DNA of 36,638 nucleotides from a bacterium (GTDB lineage Bacteria; Patescibacteriota; Minisyncoccia; UBA6257; GWB1-50-10), in NCBI GenBank assembly GCA_021825465.1, contig JAKAGX010000002.1, positions 1-36,638 of the forward strand. The letters run 5' to 3'. Of this stretch, positions 7,118-14,934 are shown one piece after another (the first letter of the stretch is position 1; the number at the start of each line of letters is the position of its first letter). The notes beneath the pieces are model-generated. The model saw only the letters and a list, made by a program, of their open reading frames with translations, made no database searches and was not told the DNA's origin. The translations under genes were made by a program, and so were the position numbers.

Positions 7118-8110
7118 ATGCCAAAACCGGTGCTTGTGTCGGGCATCCAGCCGACGGGAAAACTGCATATCGGGAATTACTTGGGATCACTGAAGAATTT
7201 CGTCGCGCTTCAAGACCTCGACGAATATCAATGCTTCTTTTTCATCGCCGACCTCCATTCCCTGACCGAGGATTTCGACCCGAAAGAAAAGGCAAGTCAA
7301 ATACGGAACGTGGTCGCCGACTATCTCGCTGCGGGTCTCAATCCGAAGCAATCGGTCATTTTCCAGCAATCGGAGATTCCGGCACACGCGGAACTCGCCG
7401 TCATTTTGAACAACTTCGCCCCGATCGGAGAAATGGAACGAATGACGCAATTCAAGGACAAGTCCAAAAACCAGGCCGGCAACATCAATATGGGCCTCTT
7501 CGACTATCCCGTCCTCATGGCGGCCGATATCCTTCTCTACGGCGCATCCGTCGTCCCCGTCGGCGAGGATCAAGTACAGCACCTCGAGCTTGCCCGGACG
7601 CTCGCCCGAAGATTCAATGCAAAATTCGGCAAAACATTCGTCGAACCGAAGCCGATCCTCACGGAAGCGAAACGCATCATGAGCCTGGACGATCCGACGA
7701 AAAAAATGTCCAAGTCGCGGCCCCAAGGATGCCTCTTCCTCGACGACGAGCCGGACGTGATCCGCAAAAAGGTCCAGCGCGCAGTGACCGATTCCGGCAG
7801 CGAAATTAAATATGATCCGGAGCGGAAGCCTGCACTCTCGAATCTCATGAGCGTGTATGCGAACATGGCGGACGTCCGCATGGATCAAATCGAATCCGCG
7901 TTCAAAGGGAAGGGCTACGGCGACTTCAAAAAAGGCCTCGCCGAAGTCATCATACAAGCGCTCGCGCCGTTCCAAGAAAAGAAGCGGAAACTCCTTGCAA
8001 GCCCGGGCATCATCAAAAAAGCGCTCGCCGCCGGGAACAAAAAAGCGAGTTCGGTTGCCGATAAAAAAATCGAGGAAATAAAAGAGAAAATAGGCATATC
8101 ACTTGACTAG
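7118..8110 (+). CDS. trpS: Tryptophanyl-tRNA synthetase
   Basis: 330 residues, typical bacterial TrpRS (class Ic), which charges tRNA-Trp. It has the HIGH-like signature GIQPTGKLHIGNYLGSL (residues 9-25), FIADLHSLT (about 43-51), the tryptophan-pocket region NMGLFDYPVLMAADILLYGA (about 125-144), VPVGEDQVQHLELAR and the KMSKS loop KKMSKSRP (about 195-202). The C-terminal helical bundle is complete. The ATG at 7118 is fixed both by the family's N-terminus and by a TATAAT six bases upstream. The 3' end carries the promoter of the following gene. Confidence 0.97.
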   Translation: MPKPVLVSGIQPTGKLHIGNYLGSLKNFVALQDLDEYQCFFFIADLHSLTEDFDPKEKASQIRNVVADYLAAGLNPKQSVIFQQSEIPAHAELAVILNNFAPIGEMERMTQFKDKSKNQAGNINMGLFDYPVLMAADILLYGASVVPVGEDQVQHLELARTLARRFNAKFGKTFVEPKPILTEAKRIMSLDDPTKKMSKSRPQGCLFLDDEPDVIRKKVQRAVTDSGSEIKYDPERKPALSNLMSVYANMADVRMDQIESAFKGKGYGDFKKGLAEVIIQALAPFQEKKRKLLASPGIIKKALAAGNKKASSVADKKIEEIKEKIGISLD

Positions 8111-8131
8111 GCAGCCCAACGATGTTATTAT
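8103..8131 (+). promoter_or_regulatory. Promoter inside the 3' end of trpS
   Basis: TTGACT (8103-8108), exactly 17 bp, TATTAT (8126-8131). The expected start is near 8138, just before the ATG at 8145. The two small genes downstream thus have their own promoter. Confidence 0.65.
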
Positions 8132-8144
8132 TTACGGAGTAATT

Positions 8145-8603
8145 ATGAGTATTGAAAATTTCCCGACCGAGCACCAATCAACATTCGAAGAAATGGAGCG
8201 CGAACTCGGCGACCCCGAGAGACTGCGGCTCCCCGTCGATTTGGAAAAGTTGAGGGAAGAAGTCGCCGAAGAAGGACTCAAGAAGCTGATCGACAGCACC
8301 ATTCAGTACTGCGAGCGATATACCGAAAGCGTCGCCGCATACAAGGAGTTGCTCACCGACCCTTCAAGAGACAAAGCCGACCAAGCGCAGCTCGATATGA
8401 CGGAACACGTCGTCCACGACGCGACCGTCGATGCGATCAACATCCTCGCGCGAGAGCTCAAGAAAGCGGGCTATGACACGCGTTGGATCGCTTCTTTCAG
8501 ATCGAGAGCTGAGTATGGAAGGTTGGCTCTCTTCACGACCTACAGAATTCTAGAGAGACAAGTACCCAATCAAAATAAAGAAAGGGCCGATCATGAAAAG
8601 TAA
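8145..8603 (+). CDS. Unknown small helical protein
   Basis: 152 residues from the chosen ATG at 8145 (MSIENFPTEH). An earlier in-frame start at 8103 would put the promoter inside the gene, so it is less likely. GGAG lies six bases upstream of the chosen ATG. The protein is acidic and predicted helical (LEKLREEVAEEGLKKLIDST, then HVVHDATVDAINILARELKKAG), with no membrane span, signal peptide or cysteine-pair motif. I do not recognise a family. It overlaps the next small gene by 11 nt, and both end at a bidirectional terminator, so they form a two-gene operon of unknown function. Confidence 0.65.
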   Translation: MSIENFPTEHQSTFEEMERELGDPERLRLPVDLEKLREEVAEEGLKKLIDSTIQYCERYTESVAAYKELLTDPSRDKADQAQLDMTEHVVHDATVDAINILARELKKAGYDTRWIASFRSRAEYGRLALFTTYRILERQVPNQNKERADHEK

Positions 8604-8778
8604 GCTCACGAAGGCCGAAAAGGACGGGCTGGTCTTTAAATATGTAAGGCTGGCCATAAACCGGAAAAACGGCGCCAACGGCGAAGTGAAGAAAGAAATG
8701 GAAGAAATACGCGAGGCCCTCAATATGTCACACGAAGACATCATTCGAGAAGCCGAGCGTCTCACCACCGGCGCATAG
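8593..8778 (+). CDS. Unknown 61-residue protein
   Basis: MKSKLTKAEKDGLVFKYVRL is followed by a basic middle (INRKNGANGEVKKEMEEIRE) and a helix-turn-helix-like end (ALNMSHEDIIREAERL). It is small, charged and probably cytoplasmic. It overlaps the upstream gene by 11 nt in another frame. The size and the terminal helix pair would fit a small nucleic-acid-binding protein, but no family is recognised. A strong hairpin terminator follows 11 bp after the stop. Confidence 0.6.
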   Translation: MKSKLTKAEKDGLVFKYVRLAINRKNGANGEVKKEMEEIREALNMSHEDIIREAERLTTGA

Positions 8779-8789
8779 TCTAAAAACCA

Positions 8790-8827
8790 AGGAGCGGTTT
8801 CACCAAAAGAGCCGCTCCTATTTTTTT
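8790..8827. terminator. Bidirectional intrinsic terminator between the small-protein operon and ileS
   Basis: AGGAGCGG (8790-8797) and CCGCTCCT (8812-8819) form an 8-bp stem. A run of T (8821-8827) follows on the plus strand, and TGGTTTTTAG follows on the minus strand, so it can end both convergent transcripts. Confidence 0.85.
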
Positions 8828-11800
8828 ATCCCGATCCAGATCGGATCGCCGTCGAACTTCGTCTCGATCTCAGCGTCGAACTTGTCGGAACGCTTGAGGA
8901 AAATTTCCGAAGCGTTTATTTCTTTCATCAGGAGTTTTTCATTGCGCCCCACAATATTTTTAACCTCGGGTTGGGCTTCAATGAGAAGCGTTATCTTGTC
9001 TTTGGGAACAAACCCGCCGTCTTGGCGAAGATCTTGGATCATGCGCACGAGCTCGCGAACCGTTCCCTCCTCTTTAAGCTTCGGCGTGATCACCGTGTCG
9101 AGGACGAAATCCTCTTTTAACTTGGAGTCGAAGGTCACTTCTTTTACATTGATTTCATCCTTTAAAATTTCGAGAAGAGCCGCATCCATCTTCGATCTCG
9201 AATCCTTAACCGCGAGCGACGCGAGGGGCTGGCGTACTTTGATCCCCAATTCCGCACGCTTCGCGAGGGCAGCACTCGCGAGATCGCGCACCGTCTTCAT
9301 GCCGTGTAACAATTTCGAGTTCCGAGTTTCGAGTTTCGGGCTGGTCTTAGGCCATTCCTCCAGGTGGACCGAGAGCTCACCCTTCAAAGAGACGGACCGA
9401 TAGAGCGCATCGGCGAAGAACGGCATAAAAGGAGCAAGGAGCTTGGTAAGTTCGGTAAGACAATACCGGAGCGTCGCCGACGCCGCGGCATAATCCTTCT
9501 TGTTGTCCGGCTTTTGGAGCCGCCTCCGCGAACGGCGGATATACCACCGCGAAAGGTCGTTCACGAACTCTTCAATCGACTTGCCGGCGCCGCCGATATC
9601 ATACGCATCAAGGGCTTTGGTCGAAACAGCGATGGCTTCGTCGAGGCGCGCGATGATCCACCGATCGAGAACGTTCGATTTCGCGGTCGGCGCTTTATAT
9701 TTGGCGCTTTTATCGGCGTACGTCCGGTAGAAAACGTACGAGTTGTACATCATGAGGATGAACTGACGGAGCACTTTCCCGAGGTCTGCTTCGTCGAAGC
9801 GCTTCGGTTCGCCCGGCGCATTCACGGTATAAAAATACCACCGGACGGTATCGGCGCCGTATTTTTGGATCATGTCCCACGGGCTCACGGTATTTCCCTT
9901 TGACTTCGACATCTTTTGGGCGTTCTTATCGAGCAGGAGGCCCAAGGAGATCACGTTCCGGTACGGTGCTTTTTTCTTCAAGAGCGTTGCGACGGCAAGG
10001 AGCGTATAGAACCAGCCGCGCGTTTGATCGATCCCTTCAACGATGTAATCGGCGGGATACAGAAGCTTTGTCTTGTTCTCGAAAGGATAGTGGTCTTCGG
10101 CGAAGGGCATCGATCCGGAATCGAACCAAACGTCCGCGACCTCGGGAATCCGCTTCATCGTCCCGCCGCATGTGCATTGAAAAACGGCTTCGTCGACGTA
10201 CGGTTTATGGAGATCGATCTCGCCGGTATCGTTCCGGGGGATTATTTTGAGGCCGAGCTTCCGGATTTCGGCGAACGTTATAAAATCATCGCCCCGCTTT
10301 TCTTTTTCAGCGATCGCCTCGCGCTCCGTCCACCCTTCGGCAACCTGGAAAAGCATCCAAATCGGGTACTCGTGCGTCACGAGAAGGATGTTCTTTCCCT
10401 CATACTTCGACTCGCATTCCTTGAGGAAATTCCACAAGCGCGTCCGAAGATCGCGGACCGACTCCCCTCCTTCGGGCCGCCGCTCGAATTTCGACTGAAA
10501 GGTCGGGAAAAGCACGTGGTATTTCTCATCGTGGCAGCCCATGAGGTCCGCCCCCAATTGGATCTCTTCAAGACGCTTGTCCACCTTCGCATCCGCCGTG
10601 CCCAGTATCCCAAGATCAATCTCATCGGTTTCCTTCGTCCGCAAAATATCGGACGTGATGACGACGTCGATCTTCTTCCCCTTCCGGGCAAGCTCGTGCT
10701 TGAACTTTTTGATCGACAATTCGACTTGCCGCTTGCCGCGGGCGGTCAGGTGGAATTTCGTTTTTGTCGCATCGATGATATCAAGGACGTTGTTTTCCGC
10801 TTCGCCGTGGCGCATGACCCAATAGCTGTTCTTCGGGCGGCCGAGTTTTTTTGCGAGCTCGCCGACGCCCCCTAAGACTTCGGTCCTGCCGCATTTTTTG
10901 CAGACCCAAACCGGAAGCGGCGTTCCCCAATACCGTTCGCGCGAGATCGCCCAATCCTTGACATCCTTCAGCCATTCGCCGAATCTTCCGTTTTTAATGG
11001 TCGCAGGGACCCAGTTCACCGTCTTATTCGAAGCCAAAAGCTCGCGCTTCAATTTGGACATGCCGATGAACCACGAATCGCGCGCGTAGTAAAGGATCGG
11101 CGTGCCGCATCGCCAGCAAAACGGGTATTCGTGCTCATACTTTTCGGTCTTTAAAAGGAAATTCCGCTCCTTGAGAAGTTCGAATATCTTTTCTTCGGTT
11201 TCTTTCGCCTTCACGTACATCCCCGCAAGCTCCGGGACATCGGCGGTGAATTTCCCCGACGTATCGACGGTATGATGTTTCGGCAAGCCGACCTTCGTTC
11301 CCAATTGGTAATCGTCCTCGCCGTACATGACGGCCGTATGAACGACGCCGGTCCCGTCTTCAGTCGTCACGAAATCGGCCGGATATACCCGATACGAGCT
11401 CTCTGTTTTCAATTTTTTGACGTCGAAGAGCGGTTCATACCGCAAGCCGACGAGATCCTTGCCACTGAAAGTATTGAGTATCTGGTATTTAGTATTGAGT
11501 ACTTTATCTGCCAAAAGAGAAGCGATAATGTATTTTTCATCGCTCCCTTCAATACTGACTACTGTATACTTGATACTCTCGCCAACTGCGAGGGCGACAT
11601 TTCCGGGGAGCGTCCACGGCGTCGTCGTCCATGAAAGGACGTAGGTATTGCCATCGGTCGTAAAGCTTCTGCCGATCGTCTGGTTCGGCAAAAGCCTGAA
11701 CTTCATGTACACCGACATATCCTCGGTCGTCTTGTACCCTTGGGCGAGCTCGTGCGACGACAAGGCCGTCCCGCACCGCGTGCACCACGAAATCACCTTA

Positions 11801-12492
11801 TGCCCCTGGTAGAGGAGTTTTTTCTTGTGGACCTCGGAGAAGATCCACCACAAGGTCTCCATGTAATTCTTGTCGTACGTGATGTACGGATGATCCATGT
11901 CGAGCCAAAAGCCGATGCGCTCGGTGATCCGCTCCCACTCGTCCTTGTATTCCCATACCGACTCGCGGCATTTTTTATTGAACGCCGCAATGCCGTATTC
12001 TTCGATCTCTTTCTTCGATCTCAACCCGAGCTTTTTTTCAACCTCGATCTCAACCGGCAGACCGTGCGTATCCCATCCGGCCCGGCGCGGAACGGAAAAT
12101 CCGGCCATTGTCCTGTACCGGAGGACGATGTCCTTGAACGAGCGCGAGAGCACATGGTGGATGCCCGGACGGCCGTTCGCCGTGGGAGGGCCTTCGTAAA
12201 AAACGAACTTCTTTTTAGCTTTGTTCTTTTTGAGCGACTTCTCAAAAATGCCGTTTTCTTTCCAGAACTTCAACACCTTCTCTTCGACCTCCGGCAGGGA
12301 GAATGCGGAACCCGCCTCAAAAATATCCTTTCTGCTCCGATCCCCCCGGTTCGGCTGCGGCTTCTTCACTCCTCCTCGCTGGATTTGCTTTGCCAATACA
12401 GCATCGTCGTCGTTCTTTGCCTCGCTCGAACCGGAGTGGACGTCGCGACGAAAAACATCTTTGGGGCGGGTTCTGTCCGAATCATCAAGCAT
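8818..12492 (-). CDS. ileS: Isoleucyl-tRNA synthetase with an embedded histidine-phosphatase domain
   Basis: 1224 residues against about 1030-1060 for the eukaryote/archaea-like IleRS type. Residues about 7-61 are encoded by a structured repeat (12308-12474). The conserved synthetase starts at FSLPEVEEKVLKFWKENG (about 64). The HIGH-equivalent is PPTANGRPGIHH and the KMSKS loop is KNAQKMSKSKGN. The editing domain lies between, and CxxC zinc-ribbon pairs are present. After LPVWVCKKCGR an insert of about 215 residues (about 541-758) carries YWVMRHGEAENN (RHGE at 561-564), SDILRTKETD and LLVTHEYP (707 = His), the signature of histidine phosphatases. The synthetase then resumes at LHKPYVDEAVFQCTCGG. 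There is no stop or frameshift. Two short repeats also add peptides (KLETRNSKLL; VLNTKYQILNTF). The ATG at 12492 sits behind a TAAAAT -10 box, giving an almost leaderless mRNA. Confidence 0.95.
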   Translation of the reverse strand: MLDDSDRTRPKDVFRRDVHSGSSEAKNDDDAVLAKQIQRGGVKKPQPNRGDRSRKDIFEAGSAFSLPEVEEKVLKFWKENGIFEKSLKKNKAKKKFVFYEGPPTANGRPGIHHVLSRSFKDIVLRYRTMAGFSVPRRAGWDTHGLPVEIEVEKKLGLRSKKEIEEYGIAAFNKKCRESVWEYKDEWERITERIGFWLDMDHPYITYDKNYMETLWWIFSEVHKKKLLYQGHKVISWCTRCGTALSSHELAQGYKTTEDMSVYMKFRLLPNQTIGRSFTTDGNTYVLSWTTTPWTLPGNVALAVGESIKYTVVSIEGSDEKYIIASLLADKVLNTKYQILNTFSGKDLVGLRYEPLFDVKKLKTESSYRVYPADFVTTEDGTGVVHTAVMYGEDDYQLGTKVGLPKHHTVDTSGKFTADVPELAGMYVKAKETEEKIFELLKERNFLLKTEKYEHEYPFCWRCGTPILYYARDSWFIGMSKLKRELLASNKTVNWVPATIKNGRFGEWLKDVKDWAISRERYWGTPLPVWVCKKCGRTEVLGGVGELAKKLGRPKNSYWVMRHGEAENNVLDIIDATKTKFHLTARGKRQVELSIKKFKHELARKGKKIDVVITSDILRTKETDEIDLGILGTADAKVDKRLEEIQLGADLMGCHDEKYHVLFPTFQSKFERRPEGGESVRDLRTRLWNFLKECESKYEGKNILLVTHEYPIWMLFQVAEGWTEREAIAEKEKRGDDFITFAEIRKLGLKIIPRNDTGEIDLHKPYVDEAVFQCTCGGTMKRIPEVADVWFDSGSMPFAEDHYPFENKTKLLYPADYIVEGIDQTRGWFYTLLAVATLLKKKAPYRNVISLGLLLDKNAQKMSKSKGNTVSPWDMIQKYGADTVRWYFYTVNAPGEPKRFDEADLGKVLRQFILMMYNSYVFYRTYADKSAKYKAPTAKSNVLDRWIIARLDEAIAVSTKALDAYDIGGAGKSIEEFVNDLSRWYIRRSRRRLQKPDNKKDYAAASATLRYCLTELTKLLAPFMPFFADALYRSVSLKGELSVHLEEWPKTSPKLETRNSKLLHGMKTVRDLASAALAKRAELGIKVRQPLASLAVKDSRSKMDAALLEILKDEINVKEVTFDSKLKEDFVLDTVITPKLKEEGTVRELVRMIQDLRQDGGFVPKDKITLLIEAQPEVKNIVGRNEKLLMKEINASEIFLKRSDKFDAEIETKFDGDPIWIGIKK
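12308..12474 (-). repeat. Structured repeat family A, copy 2, inside the 5' end of ileS
   Basis: 167 bp with inverted ends (GAACCCGCCTCAAAAATATC against CATCTTTGGGGCGGGTTC). It is the same element as 14766-14930: both share the exact 19-mer TCACTCCTCCTCGCTGGAT (plus strand, 12366-12384) and TCGTCGTCGTTC-x-TTGCCTCGCTCG. The terminal stem and the inner stem differ in sequence from the other copy but stay complementary. It is open in the ileS frame and encodes the N-terminal extension of the protein. Confidence 0.85.
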
Positions 12493-12500
12493 TGATGCTC

Positions 12501-12528
12501 ATTTTACCAGAAAATTTACATCTAACAA
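12501..12528 (-). promoter_or_regulatory. Promoter of ileS
   Basis: Minus strand: TTGTTA (12523-12528), 16 bp, TAAAAT (12501-12506). The expected start of transcription is 1-2 bases before the ATG at 12492. Confidence 0.55.
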
Positions 12529-12538
12529 CTCTCCCAAA

Positions 12539-12688
12539 CGGCTCTGATTTCTTCAAGAAAACCGTTGCGGAGTCCGAGCGGGCACGGTCCCGGCCAGTCC
12601 GTGGACCGGCTGGGGAGCGAGGATGAGCACGAGCGCGCGTTTCACGCCGGGAAACGCGACGCGTGTTTGCGAGAAGAAATCAGAGCCG
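12539..12688. repeat. Structured repeat family B, copy 1, between argS and ileS
   Basis: 150 bp with perfect 16-bp inverted ends (CGGCTCTGATTTCTTC at 12539-12554; complement at 12673-12688). It starts 9 bp beyond the argS stop. Inside are two further hairpins (CCGGCC...GGCTGG; GCGTTTC...GAAACGC) joined by segments shared with the copy at 20459-20731 (AAACCGT--CGGAG--CGAGCGG and GCGTGTTTG). The layout is a three-stem junction. Confidence 0.8.
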
Positions 12689-12697
12689 ATCCGTCCT

Positions 12698-14284
12698 CTA
12701 CATCTCTTCCGGCGGCACAATACCCAAAAGGCGAAAGGTGTTCTCAAAAACGATGGCGGATGCGGTAACCAAGGCGAGCTTCGGCCGTTCACGCTCGCTG
12801 CCGATCACCTTTTCTTCTTCATAAAAATTGTGGAACGATTTGACGGCCCCCATGAGATACCGGGTAAGCCGATGGACTTCGTAATCCCGCGCCGACTCGG
12901 CAACAACATCGGGAAAAGAGGCAAGGCGGACCATCAGTTCGCGCTCGGCAACCGAACCCAAAGCACTGAGGTCTTGCGTCTTTGCTTTCACCGGAACGCC
13001 GGCCTTCGCGAGGATCTTTTTTGCGCGTACGAGGGCATACTCGGCATAAAACACGGGATTTTTCGACGAACGCTCCTTCGCTAAATCCAAATCGAAATCG
13101 ATGTGAGAATTCGCGCCGACCGCAAGGAAGAAAAACTTCGCGACATCAACACCGACCTCATCCACGAGATCCTCGAACGTGACGAACGTCCCTTTACGCT
13201 TCGACATTTTGACAAACTCTTCCCCTTTCTTGATGAGAATGGCCTGCGTTATCACAACGTCCGATCTTTTGAATTTCAAGATGTCCGCGACCGCCTGGAT
13301 CCGCCGCACATAGCCGTAATGGTCGGGGCCCAAAACATTGATCTTCCAGTCAAACCCCCGTTTTTTGGTCTCGAGATAGTGGCCGGCGTCGACCAAAAAA
13401 TATGTCGGGAGGTTATCTTTCGTAAGAAGCACCCGGTCCTTGTCGTCGCTAAAATCGGTCGTTTTGAGCCACACGGCGCCGTCGCGTTCATATACCTTTC
13501 CCGACTTCCGAAGGAGCCGCAACGCCTTTTCGGGAAGTTTTTTCTTCCGAACGCTCCGCTCCGATGTATACCGATCGAAATGTATGCCGGATTTTTTTTC
13601 GATGACGTGCTTGATGCCCTCCAAAAAATCATCCGCCGCCCGCTCGCCGACGGCCTCCGGGTCTTCCCGATGCCGTTCCACGAACGCGCGGTTCCTGCCC
13701 GCCCATTCTTTGACGTATTCGCCTTGATAAAATTCTTCGGAGCTTTCGATGAATCCCAATGCGGCAAGGATCGATCTTCCGAGCGTTAAAACCTGATTGC
13801 CGCTGTCGTTCACGTAGTATTCGCGTTCGACGTCGGCACCGGCAAAAGCAAGGACATTCGAAAGCGCGGTTCCGTAAAAACCGCCGCGGCCGTTCGCAAG
13901 CGTCAGGGGTCCCGTGGGGTTTGCCGATATGAATTCGACTTGCACGCGCCCCTTGACCGACCGGGAAGAACCGTACTTCATGCCCGCTTTTATAATCTCG
14001 CCGATCTCCCTTTGAAGCGACTTCTTCGAGACCCAAAAATTAATGAAGCCGTTTTCCGAAACGCCGATCCGGTCCACCGCGTCGATCGGAGACCTCCGAA
14101 ACGAATCCGCGAACTCGTTTGCCGCTTCCCGCGGAGATCTTTTTTCGGACCTCGCAAGCGCAAATGCGATGTTTGTCGCATAGTCGGCATCGGTCGCCTT
14201 TTTATCCGGAACTTCGACCGAAAATCCGGTCTCAAGACCGGTCATCTCCTTCAGCTTTCTTTCTATTTCCTCTTTTATCGTCAT
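12698..14284 (-). CDS. argS: Arginyl-tRNA synthetase
   Basis: 528 residues, a slightly short class Ia ArgRS. MTIKEEIERKLKEMTG opens the N-terminal tRNA D-loop-binding domain. The HIGH-like motif is EFISANPTGPLTLANGRGGFYG (ANPTGPLTLANGRG). Further on come YVNDSGNQ, the VLGPDHYGYVRRI region, and KMSKRKGTFVTFEDLVDEVG as the lysine loop. The C-terminal anticodon-binding helical domain ends RLLGIVPPEEM. The longer in-frame extension upstream of 14284 is rejected: it has low-complexity Arg/Ser content, it lies on smpB, and a TATACT box sits just before the chosen ATG. The gene is divergent from smpB with about 50 bp between. The three-stem repeat follows its stop and separates it from ileS. Confidence 0.95.
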   Translation of the reverse strand: MTIKEEIERKLKEMTGLETGFSVEVPDKKATDADYATNIAFALARSEKRSPREAANEFADSFRRSPIDAVDRIGVSENGFINFWVSKKSLQREIGEIIKAGMKYGSSRSVKGRVQVEFISANPTGPLTLANGRGGFYGTALSNVLAFAGADVEREYYVNDSGNQVLTLGRSILAALGFIESSEEFYQGEYVKEWAGRNRAFVERHREDPEAVGERAADDFLEGIKHVIEKKSGIHFDRYTSERSVRKKKLPEKALRLLRKSGKVYERDGAVWLKTTDFSDDKDRVLLTKDNLPTYFLVDAGHYLETKKRGFDWKINVLGPDHYGYVRRIQAVADILKFKRSDVVITQAILIKKGEEFVKMSKRKGTFVTFEDLVDEVGVDVAKFFFLAVGANSHIDFDLDLAKERSSKNPVFYAEYALVRAKKILAKAGVPVKAKTQDLSALGSVAERELMVRLASFPDVVAESARDYEVHRLTRYLMGAVKSFHNFYEEEKVIGSERERPKLALVTASAIVFENTFRLLGIVPPEEM

Positions 14285-14334
14285 AAATCTTATTTTTAGT
14301 ATATACCAAGATGAGGTACTATGAATACCATACA

Positions 14335-14766
14335 ATGGCCATATTTGCGGAAAACAAAAGAGCTCTCTTCGACTACGAGATCCTCGGGGCATTCGAGGCC
14401 GGCATTGTGCTGAAAGGCTACGAAGCAAAGGCCGTAACGAGCGGCCGCGTGAACCTTTCGGGATCCTACGCTTCCCTCGTGCGGGGCGAGCTTTGGATCG
14501 TGAATCTCGACATCCCACCCTATCAGCCGAAGAATATCCCCGGCCTATACGATCCCAAGCGGTCGAGAAAACTCCTCGTTACCAAAAGCGAACTCGATGA
14601 ACTTATCGGAAAGACGAAGGGGTTGACACTTATTCCGATGAAGATGTATAGTAAGCGCGGCAAAATAAAGCTCGAGATCGGACTCGCAAAATCGAGGAAG
14701 AAGAAAGACAAGCGCGAGGTCATCAAGCAACGCGAAACTCAGAAAGAAATCAAGCGCTTTATCTAG
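14335..14766 (+). CDS. smpB: SsrA-binding protein SmpB
   Basis: 143 residues, close to the family length. The core is AIFAENKRALFDYEILGAFEAGIVLKGYEAKAVTSGRVNLSGSYA, followed by GELWIVNLDIPPYQP, YDPKRSRKLLVTKSELDEL, LTLIPMKMYSKRGKIKLEIGLAKSRKKKDKRE and a basic tail. It binds the tRNA-like domain of tmRNA and delivers it to stalled ribosomes. The start at 14335 (MAIFAENK) fits the family better than the ATG at 14311. TACTAT at 14318-14323 would give a very short leader. The tmRNA gene follows 168 bp later on the same strand, and the whole spacer is a family-A structured repeat. Confidence 0.96.
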   Translation: MAIFAENKRALFDYEILGAFEAGIVLKGYEAKAVTSGRVNLSGSYASLVRGELWIVNLDIPPYQPKNIPGLYDPKRSRKLLVTKSELDELIGKTKGLTLIPMKMYSKRGKIKLEIGLAKSRKKKDKREVIKQRETQKEIKRFI

Positions 14767-14930
14767 AGCCCATCTCAAGAGTATCTTTCGTCACGAGCCT
14801 CCGGTTTTCCGAGCGAGGCAAGGAACGACGACGAAGCTGTATCGACAAGGCAGATCCAGCGAGGAGGAGTGACGAAGCCGCAGCCGGAAAAGCGAAGGTA
14901 CAGTAGAAAGGATACTCTTGAGGTGGGCTC
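14766..14930 (+). repeat. Structured repeat family A, copy 1, forming the smpB-ssrA spacer
   Basis: 165 bp. The outer arms, 14766-14788 (GAGCCCATCTCAAGAGTATC...) and 14907-14930, are complementary apart from one bulge and one G-T. An inner stem pairs CCTCCGGTTTTCC with GGAAAAGCGAAGG. The core between them is nearly identical to the ileS copy, including the exact 19-mer at 14854-14872 on the minus strand. It begins at the last base of the smpB stop codon and ends 4 bp before the mature tmRNA 5' end. Confidence 0.85.
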
Positions 14931-14934
14931 CTAT

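Noticed and set aside
12698..14518. ArgRS with a 78-residue N-terminal extension from 14518.
   Set aside because: The extension overlaps smpB, is Arg/Ser-rich noise, and lies upstream of the TATACT box; the family begins at MTIKEEIERK (14284).
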